Assembly: GCF_900078755.1 (NCBI RefSeq)
Contig: NZ_FKIH01000028.1
From: Ichthyocystis sparus
GTDB taxonomy: Bacteria; Pseudomonadota; Gammaproteobacteria; Burkholderiales; 2013Ark19i
Length of the DNA stretch: 64,000 nt
Reading direction: 5' to 3' (one strand)
The translations under genes and the position numbers were made by a program. Under the pieces are notes generated by a model that saw nothing but the letters and a program-made list of their open reading frames with translations, was not told the DNA's origin and did not search any database. Shown here piece after piece: positions 10,823-20,545 of this stretch. Every line of letters begins with the position of its first letter. The first letter of the stretch is position 1.

Positions 10823-13800
10823 ATGGATTCTAACTATAATACTCATGTTCATATATCTTCACATTCTGATGAAGTAATGGCATCTAGTGAAAAGTGTTTG
10901 CCATATGTATCTAAAAAAAATGTTGAAAGTTTATTAAATTTAAACGGTAAAGTTAAAATTGATGGGGAAGTTATTCTTTGTTCTCATTTATCTTCATTAT
11001 TTGCTTTGAACAGCATAGATTGCTATAGAAGTGGCAAAAAGATGAAAATTGCTGAACTTTTTTCTGATGAGAACTCAATAAAAGTGGCAGTTCCTAATAA
11101 CTTTAAGGAAATTCATGAAAATCTAATGAAGAAATCGTGTGATAGGCAGATTATAGCTTGTGATAGATTTGGCAATTTTTTACACAAAATAACATCTACC
11201 ACAGTTTCTGGTGAGCAAAGATTTTTTTTATTAAATAGTGCTAGTCATGCAATGTCTTTTAAGATCATGCATAAAACTAAGGAAGTAGGAGGAGTATTAT
11301 TAGATAGGTGGGTAGTACACTTTTTTGATCCTAATAGGACTAATGTTGTATCACGTAGCGAAGTTTTAGATCGTGATGAATTCCTAGATTCTGGAAAATT
11401 TTCTTTAAGAATGTTTATAAGTAGATCTTCTTATAAGGATTATTTTGAAGTTTCTGGCTTAGCTCCAGTAGAAAATGAATGCGCAGTGTATGAATATTCT
11501 GATGTAAGAGATGCAAGTTCGAATTTTTCAACCTTAGAAACTCTGTCCCAAGATGGAATTTCTGGATGCATGATATATCATATGATGTCTAACAATATTA
11601 GTTCATTGGACATTAGAGGAATACTAGAATCTAGGTCTTTTTCAACATTAAGTAGTAGTATTAGAAGAGAAACATTTTTTTCTAAAAGTTCTTCAAATTT
11701 TACTGCGCTTTATTCAGCAATGGAACAGAATAAGCCTAATTCTATAATATTATATGATAATTTTTTGGAAGAACTTTCCTATAATGAACAATTAGTCTTG
11801 TTGCCTGAAATTATAAAAGCTGAATCAGCTGAAGGCGCACCAGCTTTATTTATGGCTATGCAAGAGAATAATACTGAAAGTATTAATAGTTTTGGTTTAT
11901 TGATAAATAGATTAATGAATATAAGATATAGAATGTCTACAGAAGATTTTTCTGGAATAGTACTTGATGTTTTGAGCGCAAAGCGTAGAGATGGATTATC
12001 TGCTCTTTCTATGGCTTTATTCAGAAATAATTATGACTCTATTTTGGCTTTTGGTGGTCTTTTAGATATTATTTTTGTACTTAAGGAGATTAATAGCATA
12101 ATATTATCTAATATCATTTTTATGTTGTTGAATTGTAAAGATGGGATGGGAACTCATTCTATGTTTTATGCTTTTCGAGAAGGATATACCGATACAGTAT
12201 TTGCTTTTGGAGCATTGATAGATAGGTTACTTTTTATGAAGGGACATATACCTGATAATGATATGGCAAGTATGATTTTTAGATTATTGAATTGTGAAAA
12301 CAATGATGGAGCTCATGGTATATTATATGCTTTTAAAGAAGGTTATGCTGATACAGTACGTGCTTTTGGAACATTGATAGATAAATTACTTATTATGAAA
12401 GGAGGTATACCTGATACCGATATGGCAGATATGATTTTCAAATTGCTAATGCCTAAATTTGACACAGGATCTTCTGGCTTACTTTTTTCTTTGCAAAGAA
12501 TGAATATTGATACAGTAGTTGCTTTTGGTGAGTTAGTAAGCAGATTTGTGCTCCTAAGACACGGTATACCTGAGGTTATGTTTAATTCTATGATGCTAGA
12601 AATCTTAACGGCTAAGAGAAGTGACGGTGTACCTGGTATATTTTTACCATTAGCAAGGAATAATATTAATATCGTTGGTGCGTATAATTCGTTATTAGCA
12701 TATGCACCTAAAGAAGTTAGAAAACAAATATTTTGTGCCAAGGATAGTAACGGATTACCTGCACTCTACACACTAATGTTTCATAATAACCCACAATCTT
12801 TGACAGCATATGCTTGTTTTTTGCAATCACTTTCTTGTGATGAGCAAATTGATTTGCTGCCAGATATCTTAGTTTCTAAGAATGATAGTGGTACCCCTGC
12901 GCTGTTTATAGCCATGCAAGAAGGATATGACACTTGTGTTGATGCATATGCTAGTTTGATAGAAAATAAATTAATGAAAATTAGGGATAGAATTTCTCCC
13001 TATGATTTTGCTGATATAGTTTTAAATATTGTATTAGCTAAAAGAAGTGATGGAGTATCTGCTTTACTTGTAGGAATTTATAACAATAGAGTTAGTGCTA
13101 TAGAAGCTTATTCGAGATTATTAGATAAAATTTTATTATTACTAAATGGCACTGTGTCATATGATAAATTAGCTGATGTTGTTTATATCGTAATTTCATA
13201 TTGCCTACCTTCTTGTGATACGAGTTCTATATTTATATCCATGTGTAGAGGACAAGCTGATTCTATCATTGCTTTGGGTTTGCTAATTGATAAATTAATG
13301 TTAATGAAAGGTCGTATATCTCACGATAGGCTTGCAAGGATGATTTTTAAATTATTGAAGGCTAGAACTATCAAAAATGTTGACGGATTATTTATGGCTT
13401 TGCAAGAAGGTAATACTGATGCAATAGTTGCTTTTTCCTCATTGGTGGATAAATTTCTTGGTATGAAAGGCTGCGTAGAAGATGTAGTACTGGTTGAGAT
13501 GCTGTTTAGTCTACTGATCTGTAAAAGTGGCGATAAAGGTATTCCAGGCTTGTTTATGGCTATGCAAAATGGGCATCATAGTGCTGTGGATGCTTTTAGA
13601 GAATTATTAGAAAAAACAATGATATTTAAGGAAAATGTATCGAGAGAGTATTTTAATAATATGCTTTTGGATATTGTAACATCTAGACGATCATATGGAG
13701 TATCTGGGTTGTCAGTAGCACTGAAGAATAATTTTTCTAAAGTAATTAAATCTTATGGCTTATTACTTAATTTAATACCTAAATATGAATTGGTTAGTAT

Positions 13801-14056
13801 ATTAGTAGCTTCTGATAATTGTGATATACCTGCTGCTTTATCTGCTGGTGAAGAGGCTTTAGATATTTATTTAATGATAGTATCTAATTTACCAACTAGC
13901 GTTATATATGCTTTATATTCACGTCTTAGTAGCATAAGAATGTCAATTGTACATACACCGTTAAGTAATAGTGATCTTGATGGAAGGTATAAAGCCTTAC
14001 TGAAAAAGGTTAAGAAATTAGCCATAAGCTCTGTACCGAATATTGTAATAACATGA
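10823..14056 (+). CDS. P5: full-length EspL/OspD3-like protease, 15 repeats
   Basis: 1077 codons, ATG after the leader AATAATAAAGCAAAGTTAC. The predicted triad is Cys53 (LCSHLSSLF), His142 (ASHAMSF) and Asp169 (FFDPNRTN). About 15 ankyrin-like repeats follow. The C-terminus ends SVPNIVIT rather than the common SSRQNY-type ending, a tail shared only with P6. DNA from about 13700 through the stop and on to about 14180 matches the P6 3' region through to about 17020, so these two genes exchanged or duplicated their 3' ends together with the flanking spacer. No export signal is visible. Confidence 0.88.
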   Translation: MDSNYNTHVHISSHSDEVMASSEKCLPYVSKKNVESLLNLNGKVKIDGEVILCSHLSSLFALNSIDCYRSGKKMKIAELFSDENSIKVAVPNNFKEIHENLMKKSCDRQIIACDRFGNFLHKITSTTVSGEQRFFLLNSASHAMSFKIMHKTKEVGGVLLDRWVVHFFDPNRTNVVSRSEVLDRDEFLDSGKFSLRMFISRSSYKDYFEVSGLAPVENECAVYEYSDVRDASSNFSTLETLSQDGISGCMIYHMMSNNISSLDIRGILESRSFSTLSSSIRRETFFSKSSSNFTALYSAMEQNKPNSIILYDNFLEELSYNEQLVLLPEIIKAESAEGAPALFMAMQENNTESINSFGLLINRLMNIRYRMSTEDFSGIVLDVLSAKRRDGLSALSMALFRNNYDSILAFGGLLDIIFVLKEINSIILSNIIFMLLNCKDGMGTHSMFYAFREGYTDTVFAFGALIDRLLFMKGHIPDNDMASMIFRLLNCENNDGAHGILYAFKEGYADTVRAFGTLIDKLLIMKGGIPDTDMADMIFKLLMPKFDTGSSGLLFSLQRMNIDTVVAFGELVSRFVLLRHGIPEVMFNSMMLEILTAKRSDGVPGIFLPLARNNINIVGAYNSLLAYAPKEVRKQIFCAKDSNGLPALYTLMFHNNPQSLTAYACFLQSLSCDEQIDLLPDILVSKNDSGTPALFIAMQEGYDTCVDAYASLIENKLMKIRDRISPYDFADIVLNIVLAKRSDGVSALLVGIYNNRVSAIEAYSRLLDKILLLLNGTVSYDKLADVVYIVISYCLPSCDTSSIFISMCRGQADSIIALGLLIDKLMLMKGRISHDRLARMIFKLLKARTIKNVDGLFMALQEGNTDAIVAFSSLVDKFLGMKGCVEDVVLVEMLFSLLICKSGDKGIPGLFMAMQNGHHSAVDAFRELLEKTMIFKENVSREYFNNMLLDIVTSRRSYGVSGLSVALKNNFSKVIKSYGLLLNLIPKYELVSILVASDNCDIPAALSAGEEALDIYLMIVSNLPTSVIYALYSRLSSIRMSIVHTPLSNSDLDGRYKALLKKVKKLAISSVPNIVIT

Positions 14057-14175
14057 AATTATATATATATTGAGGTATATGGAAACATGTGTTGGGATGG
14101 GAAAAGAGTTATAGCAAAGATAAATAAGTTATTAATAACTAATGTTTCTCTTTTCTTTAATTACCTTTTGTAATG

Positions 14176-14340
14176 GTAGCTTCGATAGTTATGTAGTTCC
14201 TGCTGCCTTATTTGCTGTAGTAGGTGGTTATCTGGAAATAATGTATGACTTGTATCAAGCAGGATTATACATGTTTTATATTCACTGCTTAATAACATAA
14301 GAAAGTCAATTTCTATATATCCTTGGACAACAGCAATCTA
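14176..14340 (+). pseudogene. Relic of a family C-terminus between P5 and P6
   Basis: A short stretch matches the penultimate segment of the family with frameshifts and stops. GTAGCTTCGATAGTTATG and GCTGCCTTATTTGCTG correspond to V-A-S-D-S-Y and P-A-A-L-F-A, followed by LEI, then TTCACTGCTTAATAACATAAG corresponding to S-R-L-N-S-I-R. No open frame remains. It marks a former complete copy between P5 and P6 that has been lost. Confidence 0.7.
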
Positions 14341-14474
14341 AATAAGATTTGAGTTTATTTATATGCAAAGCAAAAATCTTATAAAAACAAAGTTAACGTA
14401 AATGCCAATAATGACACATTGTGTGTGTGTAGATTACTCAATGGCTATTAACTTGATATAAAAGTTACCTTAGT

Positions 14475-14490
14475 GGACAATTTTGTCTAT
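14475..14490 (+). promoter_or_regulatory. Upstream dyad element of P6 (degenerate)
   Basis: GGACAATTTTGTCTAT, an imperfect version of the CAGACAATTTTGTCTG dyad upstream of P9, lies 84 bases before the P6 start. It is followed by TTAAAGATGCTAACGTAGTA, which also recurs upstream of P4. A protein-binding site or promoter component is inferred from position and recurrence. Confidence 0.45.
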
Positions 14491-14574
14491 GCATGTTTAG
14501 TTAAAGATGCTAACGTAGTACCATATCTGTGAATATATAGTACTTATACTAATAATAAAATAAAGCAAAGTGAT

Positions 14575-16899
14575 ATGGACTCCAATTATAACACGCACGT
14601 TCATATATCTTCAAATTTGATGGAAATAATGCCATCTAGTGAAAAGAGTCTGCCCTATATATCTAAAAAAAATGTTGTAAATTTATTAAATTTAAATGGT
14701 CAATTTGAAATTGATGGGGAAGTTGTTCTTTGTTCTCAGTTAGCTTCACTATTTGCTTTGAACAGCATAGATTGCTATAGAAGTAACAAAAAAATGAAAA
14801 TCAGCAAACTGTTTTCAGATGAAGAGTCAATAAAAATGTCAGTCCCTAATAATTTTAAGGAAATTCATAAAAATATAATAGAAAATTCATGTGATAGGCA
14901 CATAATAGCTTGTGGTAGGTTTGGCAATTTTTTGTATAAAATAGCGTCTGCCACGGCTTTAGGAGAGCAGCGATTTTTTATTTTACATAGTGGCAATCAT
15001 GTAATGTCTTTTAAGGTTATGCATAAAACCAAAGAAATAGAAGGAGTATCATTAAGTAGGTGGGTAGTACACTTTTTTGATCCTAACAAGACTAATGTCA
15101 TATCACGTAGTGAAGTTCTAAATTTAGAGGAATTTCTAGACCTAGGTAGATTTGCTTTAAGAATGTTTATGACCGAAGGTGCTTATAGAAATTATTTTGA
15201 AGATGTTAAATCAGGATCAATAGAGAATGAATGTGTAATATATGAATGTTCTGATACTCGAGAGTCGAATTTAGATTTTTCAACTTTAGAAACCCTGTCC
15301 CAGGATGGAATTTCTGGGTGCATGATACATCATATGATGTGTAATAGTATTGGTCCATTAGATATTATAAGAGTAGTGAAATCTAGCTCTTTTTCAACAT
15401 TAAGTGCTGATATTAGAAGGGAGATATTTATTGCTAAAAGCTCCTTGGGTATTTCTGCGCTTCATGTGGCTATGGGAGAAAATAATCCTAGTGCTATAAT
15501 AGCGTATAACATTTTTTTGGAAGAACTTTCTTATGATGAGCAAGTAAATTTGTTGCCTGATATTATAAAAACTGAATCATCTGAAGGTGTGCCTGCTTTG
15601 TTTGTGGCTATGCAATATGGATATGTTAAGTGTATAGATGTTTTTGGTTTATTGATAGATAGATTGATTAATGTAAGACATAGAATAGTAAATTTTACTG
15701 AACTGATCTTTGATATTTTGTTGGCCAAGCGTAGAGATGGATTGTCTGCTCTTTCTATGTCTTTATTAATAAATGAAGTTGATTCCGTTTTGGCTTTTGG
15801 CAATCTTTTGGATAGTATATTTGTACTTAAGGAAGATGTGGTTGATAGCAGAATATTATCTAATATGATTTTTATGTTATTGAATAGTGAAGATAACAGA
15901 GGAATTAATTCTCTATTTTATGCTTTTCAAGGAGGTCATGTTGATACAGTATTTGCTTTTGGAGCGTTGATAGATAGGTTACTTCTTATGAAGGGACATG
16001 TGTCTGACAATTACATGGCAAGTATGATTTTTAGATTATTGAGTTGTGAAAACGATAACGGATTTCCTGGTCTATTTTATGCTTTTCAAGGAGGTCATGC
16101 TGATACAGTACGTGCTTTTGGTACACTGATGGATAGATTATTGGTTATGAAGGGATATGTGTCTGATAATTATATGGCAAGTATGATTTTTAGATTATTG
16201 AGTTGTGAAAACAACAACGGACTTCCTGGTCTATTTTATGCTTTTCAAGAAGGCCATGCTTATACAGTACGTGCTTTTGGAGCATTGATAGATAGGTTAT
16301 TTATTATGAGAGGCTACATAGAAGATGTAGTACTGCTTGATATGGTGTTTAGTTTACTAATTTGTAAAAGTGGCGATAATGGTGTTCCAGGTTTGTTTGT
16401 GGCTATGCAAAATGGACATCATAGTACTGTAGATGCTTTTAGGGAATTATTAGAAAAAACAGTGATATTTAAGAATGATACATCGAGTGAATATTTTAAT
16501 AATATTATTTTAGATATTATAATATCTAGACGATCAGATGGGGTATATGGGTTATCAGTAGCACTGAAAAATAATTTTTCTGAAGTAGTTAAATGTTACG
16601 GATTATTACTTAATCTAATACCTAAATATGAATTGGTTAACGTATTAGTAGCTTCTGATAATTGTGATATACCTGCTGCGTTATTTGCTGGTAAAGAGGC
16701 TTTAGATAGTTATTTAATGATAATATCTAGTTTACCAACTAGTGCTATATATGCTTTATATTCACGGCTTAGTAGCATAAGAATGTCAATTATACATACA
16801 CCGTTAAGTAATAGTGATCTTGATGGAAGGTATAAAGCCTTATTGAAAAAGGTTAAGAAACTAGCCATAAGATCTGTACCTAACATTGTAATAACGTAA
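14575..16899 (+). CDS. P6: shortened EspL/OspD3-like protease, 9 repeats
   Basis: 774 codons, about 300 fewer than its neighbours. The protease domain is complete: Cys53 (LCSQLASLF), His142 (GNHVMSF) and Asp169 (FFDPNKTN). The missing part is internal. The sixth repeat begins like the fourth or fifth of the long paralogues (ENNNGLPGLFYAFQ) and ends like the twelfth (MRGYIEDVVLLDM), so about six repeats were removed in frame. Three consecutive repeats (SEDNRG, CENDNG and CENNNG starts) are nearly copies of each other, which suggests local amplification as well. The tail ends SVPNIVIT as in P5. Confidence 0.87.
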   Translation: MDSNYNTHVHISSNLMEIMPSSEKSLPYISKKNVVNLLNLNGQFEIDGEVVLCSQLASLFALNSIDCYRSNKKMKISKLFSDEESIKMSVPNNFKEIHKNIIENSCDRHIIACGRFGNFLYKIASATALGEQRFFILHSGNHVMSFKVMHKTKEIEGVSLSRWVVHFFDPNKTNVISRSEVLNLEEFLDLGRFALRMFMTEGAYRNYFEDVKSGSIENECVIYECSDTRESNLDFSTLETLSQDGISGCMIHHMMCNSIGPLDIIRVVKSSSFSTLSADIRREIFIAKSSLGISALHVAMGENNPSAIIAYNIFLEELSYDEQVNLLPDIIKTESSEGVPALFVAMQYGYVKCIDVFGLLIDRLINVRHRIVNFTELIFDILLAKRRDGLSALSMSLLINEVDSVLAFGNLLDSIFVLKEDVVDSRILSNMIFMLLNSEDNRGINSLFYAFQGGHVDTVFAFGALIDRLLLMKGHVSDNYMASMIFRLLSCENDNGFPGLFYAFQGGHADTVRAFGTLMDRLLVMKGYVSDNYMASMIFRLLSCENNNGLPGLFYAFQEGHAYTVRAFGALIDRLFIMRGYIEDVVLLDMVFSLLICKSGDNGVPGLFVAMQNGHHSTVDAFRELLEKTVIFKNDTSSEYFNNIILDIIISRRSDGVYGLSVALKNNFSEVVKCYGLLLNLIPKYELVNVLVASDNCDIPAALFAGKEALDSYLMIISSLPTSAIYALYSRLSSIRMSIIHTPLSNSDLDGRYKALLKKVKKLAIRSVPNIVIT

Positions 16900-16916
16900 A
16901 ATTATATATTGAGTAT

Positions 16917-17020
16917 ATGGAAACATGTGTTGGGGTGGGTAAAGAGTTATAGCAAAGATAAATAAGTTATTAGTAACTAATGTTTCTCTTTTCTTTAATT
17001 ACCTTTTGTAACAATGGTAG
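16917..17020 (+). repeat. Direct copy of the P5 3' flank
   Basis: About 100 bases beginning GGAAACATGTGTTGGGGTGG and ending ATTACCTTTTGTAACAATGG repeat the sequence at about 14079-14176 with few differences. Both copies directly follow a gene ending SVPNIVIT, so the spacer was duplicated or converted with the 3' end of the gene. Confidence 0.75.
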
Positions 17021-17048
17021 CGTGGTGTGCTACCCGTGAATCCGTGCC

Positions 17049-17072
17049 AATAATAAAACAAAGCAAAGTGAC
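17049..17072 (+). promoter_or_regulatory. Conserved A-rich leader before P7 start
   Basis: Identical over 24 bases to the leader of P4 at 7245-7268 and directly abutting the P7 ATG. The spacer upstream of this leader is otherwise the P5/P6 3' flank, so P7 has lost the usual upstream dyad block and may depend on a different promoter. Confidence 0.55.
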
Positions 17073-20000
17073 ATGAACTTTAATTGTGATAAACATGTTC
17101 ATATATCATCATATTCGATGGAAGTAATGCCGTCTGACAAAAAGAATTTGCCTTATATATCTAGTAAAAAAAATGCTGGAAGTTTGTTAAATTTAAATGG
17201 CAAATTTGAAGTTGACGGGCAAATTATTTCTTGTATTCATTTGTCCTCACTATTTATTCTTGATAGCATTGACTGTTATAGAAGTAGTAGAAAGATGAAA
17301 GTTAGCGAATTGTTTTCAGGTGAAGAATCAATAAAAAGAGCAATTCCTAGTAATTTTAAAGAAATCTATAAAAGTATAATAGAAAATTCATGTGGTAGAC
17401 ATATTATAGCTTGCGATAAGTTTGGTAGTTTTTTGCATAAAATAGCATCTACCACCTCTTATGGGGAGCAGAGGTTTTTTATTTTACAGAGTTGCAATCA
17501 TGCAATGTCTTTTAAGATTATGCACAAAATTAAGGATATAAGAGGAGTATCGATAAATAGATGGGTGGTACATTTTTTTGATCCTAATAGGACTAATATT
17601 ATAGCACGAAGTGAAGTTTTAAATTCTGAGGAATTTCTAGACCCAAGTAAATTTTCTTTAAGAATGTTTATGACGGAAGATATTTATAAAGATTATTTTG
17701 GGAATAACAAATTGGGTCCAACAGAAAATGAATGCATAATATATGAATACTCCGATATAAAAAACGTAAGCTTTGATTTTTCAACTTTGGAAACCCTGTC
17801 CCAAGATGGGATTTCTGGGTGCATGATATACCATATGATGTCTAGTAATATTAACCCATTGGATATTAGAGGAGTAGTAAAATCTAGATCTTTTTCAATG
17901 TTAAGTCGTGATGTTAGGAGAGAGATATTTTTTGCTAAAAGCTCTGTAGGTATTTCTGCACTTTATGTGGCTATGGAGCAGAACAATCCTGGATTCATAA
18001 TATCATATAATGATTTTTTGGAAGAACTTTCTTATGAAGAACAATTGAGTTTGTTACCTGATATCATACATGCTAAACCACCAGAAGGAGCATCAGCCTT
18101 ATTTATGGCTATGCAAGATGGACATATTGAATGTATTAATAATTTTGGTTTGTTGATGAATAGGTTAATTGATATAAGACATAGAATGCCTATAGAGAAT
18201 TTTTCTGAAATACTTTTTAATATTTTAATAGCTAATAATGTAAATGATTTATCTGCTCTTTCTATGGCCTTATCCCTAAATAATTCTGGAGCTGTTTTGG
18301 CTTTTGGTGATCTTTTAGATAAGACTTTTATGCTTAAAGATATTATGGATAGTAGAAAATTATCTAATCTAATTTTTAGATTATTAAGCTATAAAGATAA
18401 CAAAGGAATTTGTGCTCTATTTTATGCTTTTAAAAGAGGTTACACAGATACAGTACGTGCTTTTGTAACGTTAATGGATAGGTTGCTTGTCATGAAAGGA
18501 GATATACCCGATAGTGATATGGTAAGTATGATTTTTAGACTCTTGGAATCTAGATCTGATCCAGGATATACCGTTCTATTTTTTGCTCTGTATAGTGGTT
18601 ATTCTGATATGATATTTGCTTTTTCTGAATTGATGGATAAATTGTTTATTATGAAAGGAGATATACCTGATACTGAAATGGCAAATTTAATTTTTAAACT
18701 ATTAATGTCTAAATCTGATGAAGGTGACACTGGTTTATTTTTTGCTTTGCAAGAAGGTCACATTGATGCAGTAATTGCTTTTGGTGGATTAGTGAGTAAA
18801 TTTCTAACACTAAGGAACGGTATAACTGAAGCTATGTTTAACTCTATGATGCTAGGTATATTAATGGCTACGAAAAGTGACAGTACACCTGGTATATTCG
18901 TACCATTAATGAAAAACAATATTGATATCATTGATGCGTATAGTTCATTGTTATTATATGCGCCTAAAGAAGTTAGGAAAGAAATATTTTGTATTAAGGA
19001 CATTGAGGGATCACCTGCCCTTCATGCTCTCATATCTTATGATAACCCACAGTCCTTGACAGCGTATAATTGTTTTTTGCAAGCACTTTCTCATGATGAG
19101 AAAATGGATCTACTGCCAGGGTTATTAATTTCTAAAAGTGATAATGGAGACCCTGCTCTATTCATAGCCATGCAAGAAGGATATAACGGTTGTATTGATG
19201 CATACGGTGTCTTGATAGAAAACCAATTAATAACAATTAGAGACAGAATGACTCCAGATGGTTTTGCCGATATAGTTTTAGATATTGTATCTGCTAAAAG
19301 AAGTGATGGAACATCTGCTTTACTCATTGGGATGTATAATAATAGAGTTAGTGCTATAGAAGCTTATGCGAGATTATTGGATAAAGTTTTATCATTACTT
19401 AAGGGCATTATATCGGATGATAAATTGGCCGATGTTATTTATAGATTAATTTCACATCACTCAATTTCCTACGGTAAAAGCCCTATATTTACAGTCTTAT
19501 ATAAAGGACATGCTAGTTCCATTAGTGCTTTTGCTTTATTGGTTGATAAATTAATATTAATGAAAGATTGCATATCTCACGATAAACTTGTAAGCATGAT
19601 ATTTAAATTGTTGAAGGCTAGAACTAGCACAAACATTGATGGATTATTTATAGCTTTGCAAGAAGGTAATACTGATTCAGTAACTGCTTTTGGCTCGTTG
19701 TTAGATAAATTTATTAGTATGAAAGGATACATAGAGGATATTACGCTGATTGATATGTTATTTGATTTGCTAATGTGCAAAAGTGGTAATAATAATATTA
19801 CAGGTTTGTTTATGGCCATGCAAGAGGGACACCATGGGGCTGTAGGTGCCTTTAGAGAATTACTGAAAAAAATAATGATATTTAGAGATAGTATGTTAAG
19901 TGAATATTTTAATAATTTGCTTTTAGATACTGTAATACCTAGACGATCAGATGGTACGACTGGGTTATTTATGGCACTAAAAAATAATTTTCCTGAAGTA

Positions 20001-20303
20001 GTTAAATTTTATGGACCATTTCTTAACTTAGTACCTAAAGATGAATTAGTTAATATACTAGTAGCTTCTGATATTTCTGGCATGCCTGCTGCATTATTTG
20101 CTGGTAAAGAGGCTTTGGATAGTTATTTCTCAATAATATCTGATTTATCCACCAAGGTTATGTATGACTTATATTTACGACTTAACAGTATAAGAAGGGA
20201 AATTAGAGATAAACTTTTAAGTAATATTGATCTTGATGTAAGGTATAAATTTGTATTGGGAAGGCTTAAGGAACTTGCTACAAGCTCCAAACATAATCAC
20301 TAG
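17073..20303 (+). CDS. P7: full-length EspL/OspD3-like protease, 15 repeats
   Basis: 1076 codons. The triad is Cys54 (SCIHLSSLF), His143 (CNHAMSF) and Asp170 (FFDPNRTN), displaced by one residue through an extra Lys in SSKKNAGS. The Cys motif reads C-I-H-L instead of C-S-H-L. The GCMIYHMM linker and about 15 repeats follow, then a basic helical tail ending SSKHNH. The spacer to P6 is only 173 bases, the shortest between complete genes in this stretch. There is no signal peptide or membrane segment. Confidence 0.88.
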   Translation: MNFNCDKHVHISSYSMEVMPSDKKNLPYISSKKNAGSLLNLNGKFEVDGQIISCIHLSSLFILDSIDCYRSSRKMKVSELFSGEESIKRAIPSNFKEIYKSIIENSCGRHIIACDKFGSFLHKIASTTSYGEQRFFILQSCNHAMSFKIMHKIKDIRGVSINRWVVHFFDPNRTNIIARSEVLNSEEFLDPSKFSLRMFMTEDIYKDYFGNNKLGPTENECIIYEYSDIKNVSFDFSTLETLSQDGISGCMIYHMMSSNINPLDIRGVVKSRSFSMLSRDVRREIFFAKSSVGISALYVAMEQNNPGFIISYNDFLEELSYEEQLSLLPDIIHAKPPEGASALFMAMQDGHIECINNFGLLMNRLIDIRHRMPIENFSEILFNILIANNVNDLSALSMALSLNNSGAVLAFGDLLDKTFMLKDIMDSRKLSNLIFRLLSYKDNKGICALFYAFKRGYTDTVRAFVTLMDRLLVMKGDIPDSDMVSMIFRLLESRSDPGYTVLFFALYSGYSDMIFAFSELMDKLFIMKGDIPDTEMANLIFKLLMSKSDEGDTGLFFALQEGHIDAVIAFGGLVSKFLTLRNGITEAMFNSMMLGILMATKSDSTPGIFVPLMKNNIDIIDAYSSLLLYAPKEVRKEIFCIKDIEGSPALHALISYDNPQSLTAYNCFLQALSHDEKMDLLPGLLISKSDNGDPALFIAMQEGYNGCIDAYGVLIENQLITIRDRMTPDGFADIVLDIVSAKRSDGTSALLIGMYNNRVSAIEAYARLLDKVLSLLKGIISDDKLADVIYRLISHHSISYGKSPIFTVLYKGHASSISAFALLVDKLILMKDCISHDKLVSMIFKLLKARTSTNIDGLFIALQEGNTDSVTAFGSLLDKFISMKGYIEDITLIDMLFDLLMCKSGNNNITGLFMAMQEGHHGAVGAFRELLKKIMIFRDSMLSEYFNNLLLDTVIPRRSDGTTGLFMALKNNFPEVVKFYGPFLNLVPKDELVNILVASDISGMPAALFAGKEALDSYFSIISDLSTKVMYDLYLRLNSIRREIRDKLLSNIDLDVRYKFVLGRLKELATSSKHNH

Positions 20304-20442
20304 CTGTTGAATACCATAAATAACAGATTTGAGTTTTCTACTTTGCAAATGCTACGATTGACTTAAACAGTTAATAATACCGTATTAATATGTGCAATTA
20401 TACCTATAACAATATATTGTCTCGATCTAACAAACTGTTATA

Positions 20443-20465
20443 GCAAACAAAAAAAATTTGTTTGC
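20443..20465 (+). promoter_or_regulatory. Perfect 9-bp dyad upstream of P8
   Basis: GCAAACAAA, five A, TTTGTTTGC: perfect nine-base arms, 80 bases before the P8 start. It occupies the place of the CAGACAA/TTGTCTG dyad upstream of P9 and shares the core ACAA...TTGT. It is probably an operator or mRNA leader hairpin; the function is inferred. Confidence 0.5.
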
Positions 20466-20545
20466 GCACATTTATATTAAAGATTATAATATAAACGTCC
20501 TCCTGCCTGTAAACATAGCACTAATAACAGATAAAACATAGAAAC

